DNA of 35,629 bases from an uncultured Bacteroidales bacterium (lineage in GTDB: Bacteria > Bacteroidota > Bacteroidia > Bacteroidales > UBA932): contig CAMCFO010000027.1 of NCBI GenBank assembly GCA_945874155.1, positions 1 to 35,629 on the forward strand. Reading direction: 5' to 3'. How positions within the stretch are numbered: the first letter of the stretch is position 1; each line of letters begins with the position of its first letter. Under the pieces are notes generated by a model, which did not search any database, was not told where the DNA came from, and was given only the letters and a program-made list of their open reading frames with translations. Below, piece after piece: positions 1 to 6,737 of the stretch. Position numbers and translations under genes: made by a program.

Positions 1-2
1 TA

Positions 3-326
3 ACAAACTTGGATGTCAGCAAAAATACTAATTTAACTTATTTACATTGTGGTTCAAATAAACTGAAAAATTTGGATGTTAGTATGAATACAAGTCTGAC
101 AACACTATCTTGCTACGAAAACCAACTAATAAATTTGAATGTCAGTAAGAATACAAATTTAACAGAACTATGGTTCCAATATAATCCAGGTAACGGAAGT
201 GTATTCTCGGTAAAAGCATGGTTTGACAACAACAGCATTCCTAACTCATTAAATACAAATTCACCGTCAGGAACATGGCTATATGATGGTAATAGAATTA
301 GCGTTAACTTTTACAAAGCGAAATGA
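3..326 (+). CDS. C-terminal part of a leucine-rich-repeat surface protein (5' end outside window)
   Basis: The reading frame is open to the left edge, so this is the end of a larger gene. It shows about three copies of a 20-21 residue repeat with the pattern NLDVSKNTxLTxLxC, typical of Bacteroidetes extracellular LRR proteins. A roughly 45-residue non-repeat cap follows and ends in NFYKAK. The DNA is clearly more AT-rich than the next gene. Its stop codon overlaps the start of the following lipoprotein gene (ATGA), so the two are probably translationally coupled. LRR proteins of this kind usually serve in surface binding; no substrate can be inferred. A start codon seen at 9 (TTG) is only a window artefact. 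Confidence 0.8.
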   Translation, partial: TNLDVSKNTNLTYLHCGSNKLKNLDVSMNTSLTTLSCYENQLINLNVSKNTNLTELWFQYNPGNGSVFSVKAWFDNNSIPNSLNTNSPSGTWLYDGNRISVNFYKAK

Positions 327-1336
327 GAATAATGAAAAGAATCAAATATTTTCTGCTGACGTGCGCAGCAGCCGTTGCGTTCGCTGCGTGTGGCGGTGAA
401 CTGAATCCGGGAATGGATGATAACGGGAACGGTAAGCCGGACAACGGGGAGACGAGCGGATCTGATGAGGAAAAGCCGTCTCCGGAGGAATGTTGCATCG
501 AGTACACGACATTGGCGGAGGAGATATTAGTATTTGAGAAGGAGGCGTTTGACTCCCCTGTCGCCAGCCACACATTCGAGGGCGGGCATGGCAAGATTGT
601 CTTTGAAAGTCCCGTTTCGGAAATAGGGAAGAGGGCGTTCCGGAGCAAGAGACTGACAGCGGTGACGATACCGGAAAGCGTGAGGACAATAGGCGAACGG
701 GCGTTTGACGACAATTCAATCGATGAGATCATCATCCCGGGCAATGTCAGCATTGTCGGCCCGTCATCATTCTGCGGACAGCTTTCCTCACTGACAATCC
801 GCAGCGGAGTGGACTCCATCGCGGACTATGCCTTCACAAAGAATCTGCTCAAGGAAGTCTTTATTCCGGGCAGCGTGCGCGGAATAGGTGAGCAGGCATT
901 TGACGACAGCCTCTTGGAGAAAGTAACCGTAGGCGACGGGGTGAAATATATCCGCTACGGGGCATTCCAGAATTGCAGCATAGGCGAGCTGGTGCTTCCT
1001 GATTCTGTGGAGGAGATCGGGCAATTTGCCTTTGCCGACAACGGTATTGCGTCTGTAGACATTCCGGCAGGTCTGAAGGTGCTTGAAAATTCTGTGTTCA
1101 AGAACAATGCGCTCGTCTCCGTCACACTGCCGGAGGGGATAGAACGGGTCTGCATATTCTCGTTTTACGGGAACAGGATTGCAGAACTGAAATGCAAGTC
1201 GGCTGTGCCTCCCGTTCTTGAAGAAAGGGCTTTTGATCCGCTTCCTGAAAGGGTTTTTGTCCCTGCCGCAAGTCTTGACACCTACAAGGCGGCTCCAGTC
1301 TGGAAAACATTCGCCGACCGTATGCAGGCTTTGTAA
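323..1336 (+). CDS. BspA-like leucine-rich-repeat (LRR_5) lipoprotein
   Basis: The 337-residue product begins with a short basic segment, a hydrophobic stretch and a lipobox (FAAC, Cys23), so it should be exported and lipid-anchored. Residues about 25-60 are a Gly/Asp/Glu-rich linker. From about residue 75 to 310 there are repeated units with the pattern I-x-x-x-A-F-x-x-x-x-L-x-x-V-x-I-P-x-x-V, the Treponema/BspA class of LRR_5 repeat. The C-terminus (VFVPAASLDTYKAAPVW) is the usual end cap of such proteins. The start ATG overlaps the stop of the upstream LRR gene by 4 nt; an alternative start is the ATG at 332. The probable role is surface adhesion or binding; the ligand is unknown. Confidence 0.85.
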   Translation: MRIMKRIKYFLLTCAAAVAFAACGGELNPGMDDNGNGKPDNGETSGSDEEKPSPEECCIEYTTLAEEILVFEKEAFDSPVASHTFEGGHGKIVFESPVSEIGKRAFRSKRLTAVTIPESVRTIGERAFDDNSIDEIIIPGNVSIVGPSSFCGQLSSLTIRSGVDSIADYAFTKNLLKEVFIPGSVRGIGEQAFDDSLLEKVTVGDGVKYIRYGAFQNCSIGELVLPDSVEEIGQFAFADNGIASVDIPAGLKVLENSVFKNNALVSVTLPEGIERVCIFSFYGNRIAELKCKSAVPPVLEERAFDPLPERVFVPAASLDTYKAAPVWKTFADRMQAL

Positions 1337-1444
1337 CCTTACATAAAGGCTGAATAAATTTCGGGGCTGGCGGATATTTTAATCGAAAACGCTTATATAA
1401 CAACGATACGGTGTTTTCTTTTCCGAGGATATTTTCTATCTTCC

Positions 1445-1452
1445 TATCTTTG
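1445..1452 (+). promoter_or_regulatory. Possible promoter -7 box (TATCTTTG)
   Basis: TATCTTTG fits the Bacteroidetes TAnnTTTG consensus exactly. No good TTTG element lies about 19 nt upstream, so the promoter would be weak or activator-dependent. Transcription from here would run into the inverted repeat at 1485-1521 after about 25 nt. Confidence 0.35.
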
Positions 1453-1484
1453 ACACTTGTATTTAGTGTAATATGTCATATTTC

Positions 1485-1521
1485 GAGGCTACAGAACGCT
1501 GTAATTGCGATTTGTAGCCTC
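1485..1521 (+). terminator. Perfect 9-bp inverted repeat followed by a T run; terminator or small-RNA end
   Basis: GAGGCTACA at 1485-1493 pairs perfectly with TGTAGCCTC at 1513-1521 across a 19-nt loop, followed by AAGATTTTTTC. It may end transcription of the LRR genes (stop at 1336), or of a short RNA started at the -7 box at 1445. The long loop makes it a weaker terminator than those at 1715 and 2029. Confidence 0.4.
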
Positions 1522-1637
1522 AAGATTTTTTCGGGATATGTAATATATGTGTACCCTTCCCTATGGTCCATATAGTTTTTGCCATAGTGATTGAATTTTT
1601 GGGATGCAAAATTCGGAATATTTGTGGAATATTTTCT

Positions 1638-1676
1638 GAAAAAATTTGGAGAATAAGAAAAATTGCGTACCTTTGC
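1638..1676 (+). repeat. First copy of a 39-bp direct repeat carrying a full promoter
   Basis: This 39-bp stretch is identical to 2107-2145. It contains TTTG (1645-1648), a 19-nt spacer and TACCTTTG (1668-1675), the complete Bacteroidetes sigma-ABfr promoter. The second copy drives tRNA-Glu, so this copy should also be a strong constitutive promoter. Start of transcription is expected near 1682. Confidence 0.8.
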
Positions 1677-1681
1677 GTCAT

Positions 1682-1744
1682 CATGTTTGGTCAATTTATT
1701 GGCTCACGAAATAGGCACTTCAGCCCCAACTGAGGTGCTTTTTT
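1682..1744 (+). ncRNA. Candidate short RNA (about 63 nt) or attenuated leader
   Basis: The expected transcript from the promoter at 1645-1675 begins near 1682 and meets a strong intrinsic terminator at 1715-1744. No convincing peptide lies between them. The product would be a small RNA of about 60 nt whose 3' half is the terminator hairpin. Alternatively this is a leader with an attenuator in front of the small gene at 1823. No known RNA family is recognised. Confidence 0.4.
1715..1744 (+). terminator. Intrinsic terminator
   Basis: GCACTTCAG (1715-1723) pairs with CTGAGGTGC (1730-1738) around a 6-nt loop (CCCCAA). There is one T-G wobble, and six T follow directly (1739-1744). Confidence 0.8.
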
Positions 1745-1822
1745 CTTTCTCAACGAGATTAATCCGGAGAGTAGCTGATTGAAACCTCCGAAAGTTCTTT
1801 CACAGAGTTAATTAGATCAAAC

Positions 1823-1975
1823 ATGAAAAAACAGAAAGAACATTTCTATGATGGTATCAGGATGCTCATTGAGGTCAGAATACCAATCCTTATCAAGGTC
1901 AAGGGTTATACCAGGATTCGTTATGGTAAGGTTGAAAAGGTTCATTCATATTACAGACGCGTTTGGGGACGCTGA
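1823..1975 (+). CDS. Small basic protein, 50 residues, function unknown
   Basis: The frame starts ATG AAA AAA and ends at TGA 1973-1975. The product is very basic, with a mid segment rich in Ile/Val (IEVRIPILIKVK) and a C-terminal Tyr/Arg tail ending YYRRVWGR. No signal peptide is evident. It lies between a terminator (1715-1744) and another strong terminator (2029-2054), so it is a self-contained unit. I recall similar short basic proteins in other Bacteroidales, but no function is known to me. A nucleic-acid or ribosome-associated role would fit the charge only; that is inference. Confidence 0.55.
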   Translation: MKKQKEHFYDGIRMLIEVRIPILIKVKGYTRIRYGKVEKVHSYYRRVWGR

Positions 1976-1995
1976 GTAATATATGATGTAACCAG

Positions 1996-2011
1996 AACTC
2001 AGTACTGAGTT
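1996..2011. repeat. Perfect 16-bp palindrome
   Basis: AACTCAGTACTGAGTT reads the same on both strands. It lies 20 nt after the stop of the 50-residue protein and just before its terminator. It could be a protein-binding site or part of the 3' UTR structure. Confidence 0.5.
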
Positions 2012-2028
2012 GCCTTTTGCTCCGGATG

Positions 2029-2054
2029 GGAGTCGCCTTCGGGCGGCTCCTTTG
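2029..2054 (+). terminator. Strong intrinsic terminator with TTCG tetraloop
   Basis: GGAGTCGCC (2029-2037) and GGCGGCTCC (2042-2050) form a 9-bp stem closed by the stable tetraloop TTCG and followed by TTTG. It ends the transcript of the 50-residue protein. Confidence 0.8.
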
Positions 2055-2106
2055 TTGAAACCATATAGTTTTGTCTTATCTGCAAAATTATTCGGTTAAA
2101 TGTGCA

Positions 2107-2145
2107 GAAAAAATTTGGAGAATAAGAAAAATTGCGTACCTTTGC
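2107..2145 (+). promoter_or_regulatory. Promoter of tRNA-Glu (second copy of the 39-bp repeat)
   Basis: TTTG (2114-2117), a 19-nt spacer and TACCTTTG (2137-2144) form a textbook Bacteroidetes promoter. It ends 15 nt before the mature tRNA. The whole 39 bp is identical to 1638-1676. Confidence 0.85.
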
Positions 2146-2159
2146 AATCCCAAATAAAT

Positions 2160-2231
2160 GCTGGGTTCGTATAACGGTTAGTACTCAAGATTCTCAATCT
2201 TGCAATAGGAGTTCGATTCTCCTACCCAGTA
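2160..2231 (+). tRNA. tRNA-Glu (anticodon CTC)
   Basis: A complete cloverleaf of 72 nt can be drawn. The acceptor stem is GCTGGGT/ACCCAGT with a G-T first pair, and the discriminator is A at 2231. The D stem is GTAT/GTAC. The anticodon stem is CAAGA/TCTTG with loop TTCTCAA, giving anticodon CTC, which reads the Glu codon GAG. The T stem is AGGAG/CTCCT with loop TTCGATT. The CCA end is not encoded. Its own promoter lies at 2114-2144 and a terminator follows at 2239-2265. Confidence 0.93.
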
Positions 2232-2238
2232 CAAAAAA

Positions 2239-2265
2239 GAGTCAATCAATCGATTGGCTCTTTTT
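2239..2265 (+). terminator. Terminator after tRNA-Glu
   Basis: GAGTCAATC (2239-2247) pairs with GATTGGCTC (2252-2260), with one T-G wobble and loop AATC. Five T follow, and flanking A/T pairs can extend the stem. Confidence 0.8.
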
Positions 2266-2414
2266 GTTGTTCGGAAACGCCGAGCCTTCATTACATTCAC
2301 TCAAGTACAAACGAAGAGCAAAGCAGCGAACGGGAGTCTGATGAAGGGCCGACCATTATCTCGAATTCATCCGGCTCCACAACATATTTCAGGTCCGAAT
2401 TGTAGAAACCGAGT

Positions 2415-3503
2415 TTGGCGGAATTCAACACTGCCTTGAAGAGGGATTGTGATGCTTCAGCAAAAGAGTCCTATCTGTGGCTGCAAGCAGAGGCGCGAAA
2501 GTACAATACCTATATTTCCGCCCATATCAATTTGAATGATGCATATGAAGACAGTCCATTATATATGTACTATCTCAACAACGATATGCTTTTGCGCTGG
2601 AACGACGGTACGTTAGTGACATCGGAATCAGGCGGACACAAAATCCTTATGACCAAGGAGTGGAATGCCGGATGGCTTCAGAAGCGAATAGATGATGTGA
2701 TAGAACTCTTGAATCTGAAGGATAGTCCAAGTGTGCATCTGGATGTATTCCTGCCTGTTGCCAGCCCTTTTCACGGGATTTCTGCTGACCAGGAACTGGA
2801 GACTTTGCGCAAAGTTGCCCGTTATTGGAGGGAAAGAGGAGTGGATATAACAGTGGAGACTTGGCACAATCTTGGGCAAAGGCCAGACCCTATGTTCGGA
2901 CTCATACCCGCAGTATGGTGGAATGATATGAGCAAGGATGAACTGGCATCAATCCCGCCTTCATTGGCGACGGGGAGCAGAATTTTCCCTGGTTGGGACT
3001 ATTATGACACTTATCCCGGCCCTAAGGAGATTCAGGATATGGTTTTCCTTTTTGGAGAGAATGTCCACGGGGAGGATATTGTGGGAAAAAGTACGGATTT
3101 TGACGTTTTCAAATACAGATTCTGCATAAGTGCTCTCCCTTATGTGTATTTTTCAGCGCATTCTGTCCTGGACTATGACAAGGTTCAGAATATTGTGACC
3201 TATTCAGATGGACTTGTGGCTGATGCGGGAAATAGACTTGTAACTGAAAATGGCAGGTTGCTCAGAGATGGGAACGATATGCTCTTCCCGGCAATATGGA
3301 GGAGTGACAGAAAAGAATTGATTGCTTATTCGGAATCCGGGTACAACAGCCGTGAGTGGACATTGCCGGATGATTGGGCAGGGGTCTCAATGGTGAAACA
3401 TTCATTTTTTGTCTACACTGTCGTCATGCCCGGCCTCGACCGGGCATCTCAAAGGAAGGGGACTCAGAACAAAGAATCCATATCGATTTTGGCAATAATC
3501 TGA
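2415..3503 (+). pseudogene. Fragment of a GH101-like (endo-alpha-N-acetylgalactosaminidase-type) glycosidase
   Basis: The frame opens at a TTG with an in-frame stop just upstream (2403), and no signal peptide or N-terminal domains are present, so the 5' end is lost. About 330 residues resemble the catalytic barrel of GH101-type enzymes. Asp110 in HLDVF fits the nucleophile and Glu148 in TVETW the acid/base, about the spacing known for the family. After about 3405 the frame reads into a short GCCCGG inverted repeat (3426-3447) and ends overlapping the opposite-strand ATPase gene. The family's C-terminal domains are therefore missing too. It is most likely a decaying remnant. The GH101 assignment rests on remembered motifs; another (beta/alpha)8 family is possible. 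Confidence 0.5.
3426..3447. repeat. Short inverted repeat ATGCCCGG-CCTCGA-CCGGGCAT
   Basis: An 8-bp perfect stem with a 6-nt loop sits between the glycosidase fragment and the 3' end of the opposite-strand ATPase gene. A related core (GCCGG-CCTTGA-CCGGC) is found near 31013-31028. It may act as a terminator or be a dispersed REP-like element. Confidence 0.4.
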
Positions 3504-4885
3504 TCGCTGTACATTCCTTCCTTCATACCGAATGTGGTAATCATAGTCGGGATGATACTGCTCCGGGTTCCCGTAACTGTCCTGAAAACGCCTATGCGAT
3601 TCTGTATTTTCAGAAACTCCTCTTTGTCAAGACTGTACAAGCCTTCGCAATATTTAACCTCGCAAAGGTTTATGGTGTTGTCAGCGCGGTCTAGTATGAT
3701 ATCGATTTGAGCTCCGCTTTCTATCTTATCTGTCTTCCATGCGTAGAATTCAGTTGATACACTTGCTATCCCCAAAGCAGCTTTAATCTGTTGGATATGT
3801 GCCTTGCAAATGCGCTCAAAAGCGAGACCATACCAGGCTGTTATTTCAGGAGTATTTATATTCCTGGTCCAGAAATGCTCTTCCACGATGTTCTTGCTTG
3901 CGAAGCAGTTGTAGAAAATTGTGTAGAAATCAACGAGCTGGAATATCGCCGAATTCTCCTTGATTTTTTTCTCGCGGACATTGTACTTGCGCAAGAAGTC
4001 GCAATATACAAGGTCGGTCAGCATATCTCCCAGTTTTCCGTTATTTGAGGTTTTCATTTTTACGCTCAACTCCTCTCTGGTGAGTCCTTTAGGGTGTTTG
4101 GCCAGCAGTGAAATTATTTCGATGTAGGGTTGCGGATTCTTGAACAGGGAAGAGAACAATCTGCGATATTCCTTCTTCAATTCTGCATTTTCACTGAAAA
4201 ACAGTCTGTCCAATCCGGTTGCGGGGCTGTCAGTCTTTTCAAACAGACTCATATAATATGGAATACCGCCAATTGCCATATATGTCTGAAGGATACTGAG
4301 ACGGTTCCAGACAAAGCCGTTTTTTGCGAAAAATTCTTCCGCTTCACCGAGTGTGAATGGATGCAGGTGGATTTTGTGAGTGATACGGTCGTGAAGCCCT
4401 CCGTGATTGTCTATGACATTCCGTACCATCCACGATGTGGCAGAGCCGCAGACAATGAGCATAATTTCCGGCTGCCAATTGGCCCAATTGTTCCAGAAAT
4501 GTCCCAGAGCATTTACAAACCCTGCCTTGGGAGTATCAAGACAAGGCAATTCGTCGAGAAAGATTACGCACCGCCTGCCGTGTTCTATCTTCGATTCCAA
4601 CAGTTGCCGAAGTGCGAAGAATGCGTCAATCCAGTTCTGATTCTTCCTGCCTTTATAGCCATAAGTTTTCAAGGCAGTATGGAATGCAGTCATCTGTTCG
4701 GACTTGCTGCCCTCCATAACACCAGTCATATCAAAAGAAAATTGATTTTTGAAGTGTTGGCGGATGAGATATGTCTTGCCGACCCGTCTTCTGCCATAGA
4801 CGGCTATAAATTCAGACTTCCCAGAATTGTAATATTGATCAATCAGTGCCAATTCTTTTTTTCTTCCGACTATAATCTGTTCCAT
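3464..4885 (-). CDS. AAA ATPase with C-terminal PD-(D/E)XK-like domain (ATPase_2/DUF234 family)
   Basis: The start chosen is the ATG at 4885 (MEQIIVGRKKELALID), which sits right where this family begins; the frame is open further upstream to 4930 but without family-like sequence. The 473-residue product has a Walker A motif GRRRVGKTYL at residues 31-40 and a Walker B motif VIFLDE ending at Asp111-Glu112. A winged-helix-like middle region follows. The C-terminal domain has Asp395 and Glu409-x-Lys411 (CEVKY), a PD-(D/E)XK nuclease signature, as in DUF234 proteins. Such ATPases are abundant in Bacteroidetes and archaea, and their physiological role is poorly defined. A -7 box on the minus strand lies at 4909-4916. 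The gene is divergent to the second ATPase gene at 5098. Confidence 0.85.
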   Translation of the reverse strand: MEQIIVGRKKELALIDQYYNSGKSEFIAVYGRRRVGKTYLIRQHFKNQFSFDMTGVMEGSKSEQMTAFHTALKTYGYKGRKNQNWIDAFFALRQLLESKIEHGRRCVIFLDELPCLDTPKAGFVNALGHFWNNWANWQPEIMLIVCGSATSWMVRNVIDNHGGLHDRITHKIHLHPFTLGEAEEFFAKNGFVWNRLSILQTYMAIGGIPYYMSLFEKTDSPATGLDRLFFSENAELKKEYRRLFSSLFKNPQPYIEIISLLAKHPKGLTREELSVKMKTSNNGKLGDMLTDLVYCDFLRKYNVREKKIKENSAIFQLVDFYTIFYNCFASKNIVEEHFWTRNINTPEITAWYGLAFERICKAHIQQIKAALGIASVSTEFYAWKTDKIESGAQIDIILDRADNTINLCEVKYCEGLYSLDKEEFLKIQNRIGVFRTVTGTRSSIIPTMITTFGMKEGMYSDQIIAKIDMDSLF

Positions 4886-4908
4886 ACGACCGGTTTTGAG
4901 TATGGCAA

Positions 4909-4916
4909 CAAAATTA
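4909..4916 (-). promoter_or_regulatory. Minus-strand -7 box (TAATTTTG) for the DUF234 ATPase
   Basis: Read on the minus strand the sequence is TAATTTTG, an exact TAnnTTTG match, 24 nt before the start codon at 4885. The region where the -33 element should lie falls in the left arm of the 22-bp inverted repeat (4935-4956) and has no TTTG. Confidence 0.5.
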
Positions 4917-4934
4917 GTGATAATTTTCAAGAAA

Positions 4935-4991
4935 GTGTCGATAGTCTGCGAAAGTTGTAAGAAAATAGTAACTTTCGCAGACTATCGACAC
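4935..4991. repeat. Perfect 22-bp inverted repeat with 13-bp spacer between divergent ATPase genes
   Basis: Arm 4935-4956 starts GTGTCGATAGTC and ends GCGAAAGTT; arm 4970-4991 is its exact reverse complement. No T run follows on either side, so it is not a standard terminator. The left arm covers the -33 region of the minus-strand promoter. It could be an operator, a transcript hairpin or the scar of a small mobile element. Confidence 0.85.
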
Positions 4992-5062
4992 CTGTGTCAT
5001 CAAGGAAATGGACACCCGGTCAGTCAGGGTGTGAAGAAGATGGTCAATTCAAAACTTTTGCG

Positions 5063-5070
5063 TAAGTTTG
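5063..5070 (+). promoter_or_regulatory. -7 box (TAAGTTTG) for the AAA-ATPase-like gene
   Basis: TAAGTTTG matches TAnnTTTG and lies 27 nt before the ATG at 5098. No TTTG is seen at the -33 distance. Confidence 0.45.
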
Positions 5071-5097
5071 CAGAATGATTGTCAAAACGGCTTGATT

Positions 5098-6639
5098 ATG
5101 CTTTATCCTATAGGAATACAGAACTTTGAAAAGGTTCGCGAAGGTGACTATGTCTATGTGGACAAAACGGCTACGATATACCAATTGGTCACTACGGGAA
5201 CCTATTATTTCCTGTCCCGTCCCCGCAGATTCGGCAAGAGCCTGCTGGTGAGTACCCTGGAGGCATATTTCCAAGGCCGGAAGGAACTGTTCAAGGGATT
5301 GGCAATCGAGAATCTGGAAAAGGACTGGCTGGAATATCCGGTGCTGCATTTGGATTTGAATACCAAGAAATATGATTCGCATGAAGCATTGAGCAGCATT
5401 TTGGATATTGCGCTTTCCGGGTGGGAGAATATTTATGGTACTTGGGAAAAAGAAACAGACTTCTCTTCCCGTTTTGAGGGCATCATCCGCCGTGCGAAGG
5501 AAAAGACAGGCCGGAATGTGGTGATACTCGTTGACGAATACGACAAGCCGATGCTGCAGGCAATAGGCAATGAAGAGCTCGGGAAAGAGTACCGCAACAC
5601 TCTCAAGAGTTTCTACGGGGCATTGAAAAGTTGTGACGGCTACATCAAGTTTGCCCTTCTCACGGGAGTCACCAAGTTCGGTAAGGTAAGCGTATTCAGC
5701 GACCTCAATAACCTGAACGACATTTCGATGGACCATCGCTATTATGACCTGTGCGGCATATCCGAGGCGGAACTGTACAAGTATTTTGAAGAGTCCATCC
5801 GGGGTCTTGCCCAGGCCAACGGTCAAACTTATGAGCAGGCTTGTGCGCAATTGAAACAGGATTATGACGGTTATCATTTCACTTATGACACCCCGGGGAT
5901 GTACAATCCTTTCAGTCTTCTGAACACCTTCGACAAGCAGCGTTACGGCAGCTACTGGTTTGAGACCGGCACTCCGACCTTCCTTGTGGAGCTGCTTCAG
6001 AAATACGACTACAACCTTGAGGAGATGGCGGGTATAGAAACAGATTCGGATGTCTTGGGAAGTATCTTCACAGACGATGACCCTATCCCAGTCATCTACC
6101 AAAGCGGTTATTTGACAATTAAGGACTACGACAGGGAGTTCGACTTGTATAAGTTGGGATTCCCGAACAGGGAAGTGGAAAACGGATTTATGAAATTTTT
6201 GCTTCCATATTACACTTCCACAAATAAATCCAGCGCCCCTTTTGAAATCAGAGAATTCGTGAAGGATATCAAATGCGGCAATGCCGAAGGTTTTATGCAG
6301 CGTCTCCAGTCCTTCTTTTCCGGAACGAAATTCGACCAGATTGCAAAAGACACAGAGAACTGGTTTCAGAATGTGGTGTTCATAGTCACAAGCCTTTGCG
6401 GCCTGTACATTGAAGCCGAGCACCAGACCAGCAACGGTCGCATAGACCTGCTTCTGAAGACCGACAAGTACATCTATGTGATGGAGTTGAAATATGACGG
6501 TTCTGCCGAAGATGCTCTCAGGCAAATTGACGACAAGTCCTACGCCCTGCCGTGGCAGCAGGATGGGCGGACGGTCATCAAAGTCGGAGCAAATTTCAGT
6601 TCCTCTCTCCGCAGGCTTGACGGGTGGATTATAGCTTAG
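5098..6639 (+). CDS. AAA-ATPase-like protein with C-terminal PD-(D/E)XK nuclease domain (DUF1703)
   Basis: The start is set at ATG 5098 (MLYPIGIQNF), the typical beginning of this family; the TTG at 5068 overlaps the probable -7 box. The 513-residue protein has FLSRPRRFGKSLL at 38-50 as the Walker A region and ILVDEYDKPM with Asp146-Glu147 as Walker B. The C-terminal nuclease-like domain has Asp450 and Glu463-x-Lys465 (MELKY). The family is expanded in gut Bacteroidetes and may act on nucleic acids, but no function is established. It is divergent from the other ATPase/nuclease-fold gene at 3464-4885; whether the pairing is functional is unknown. The stop lies only 12 nt before the operator region of the next gene. 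Confidence 0.88.
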   Translation: MLYPIGIQNFEKVREGDYVYVDKTATIYQLVTTGTYYFLSRPRRFGKSLLVSTLEAYFQGRKELFKGLAIENLEKDWLEYPVLHLDLNTKKYDSHEALSSILDIALSGWENIYGTWEKETDFSSRFEGIIRRAKEKTGRNVVILVDEYDKPMLQAIGNEELGKEYRNTLKSFYGALKSCDGYIKFALLTGVTKFGKVSVFSDLNNLNDISMDHRYYDLCGISEAELYKYFEESIRGLAQANGQTYEQACAQLKQDYDGYHFTYDTPGMYNPFSLLNTFDKQRYGSYWFETGTPTFLVELLQKYDYNLEEMAGIETDSDVLGSIFTDDDPIPVIYQSGYLTIKDYDREFDLYKLGFPNREVENGFMKFLLPYYTSTNKSSAPFEIREFVKDIKCGNAEGFMQRLQSFFSGTKFDQIAKDTENWFQNVVFIVTSLCGLYIEAEHQTSNGRIDLLLKTDKYIYVMELKYDGSAEDALRQIDDKSYALPWQQDGRTVIKVGANFSSSLRRLDGWIIA

Positions 6640-6650
6640 CATCGGACATT

Positions 6651-6716
6651 ATTTCAATAATGAAATATCATTGTCAAAAAACATAGGTGCAACAGTTCCG
6701 GCAAAACATATCTTTG
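6651..6716 (+). promoter_or_regulatory. Shared operator plus promoter, copy 1 (upstream of GH37 gene)
   Basis: The 38 bp at 6651-6688 are identical to 24302-24339 and nearly identical to 8088-8122. The element runs TTTCAATAATGAAATATC through TTGTCAAAAAACATAGG. After CATAG there are exactly 22 bp to the -7 box TATCTTTG (6709-6716). No TTTG stands at the -33 position, which fits an activator-dependent promoter. The start codon is 22 nt after the last base of the box, so the leader is only about 15 nt. Confidence 0.85.
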
Positions 6717-6737
6717 CAAAAAGGAACACTGAAACTG

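Noticed and set aside
2132..2341. 69-codon frame across tRNA-Glu and its terminator
   Set aside because: It runs through a complete tRNA cloverleaf and the terminator, so it is not a coding region.
4886..4930. 15-codon N-terminal extension of the DUF234 ATPase
   Set aside because: It contains the minus-strand -7 box (4909-4916), and the family sequence begins at MEQIIVGR.
3791..4960. + strand frames of 85 and 276 codons within the ATPase region
   Set aside because: They are shadows of the minus-strand ATPase, which has Walker A, Walker B and PD-(D/E)XK motifs.
5044..6642. 532-codon open frame antisense to the AAA-ATPase-like gene
   Set aside because: It mirrors almost exactly the real gene on the + strand, which has clear Walker and nuclease motifs. 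The antisense product has no recognisable domain and arises from codon bias.
6687..6737. Upstream GTG start for the GH37 gene
   Set aside because: It lies in the operator and upstream of the -7 box; the ATG at 6738 starts a proper signal peptide.
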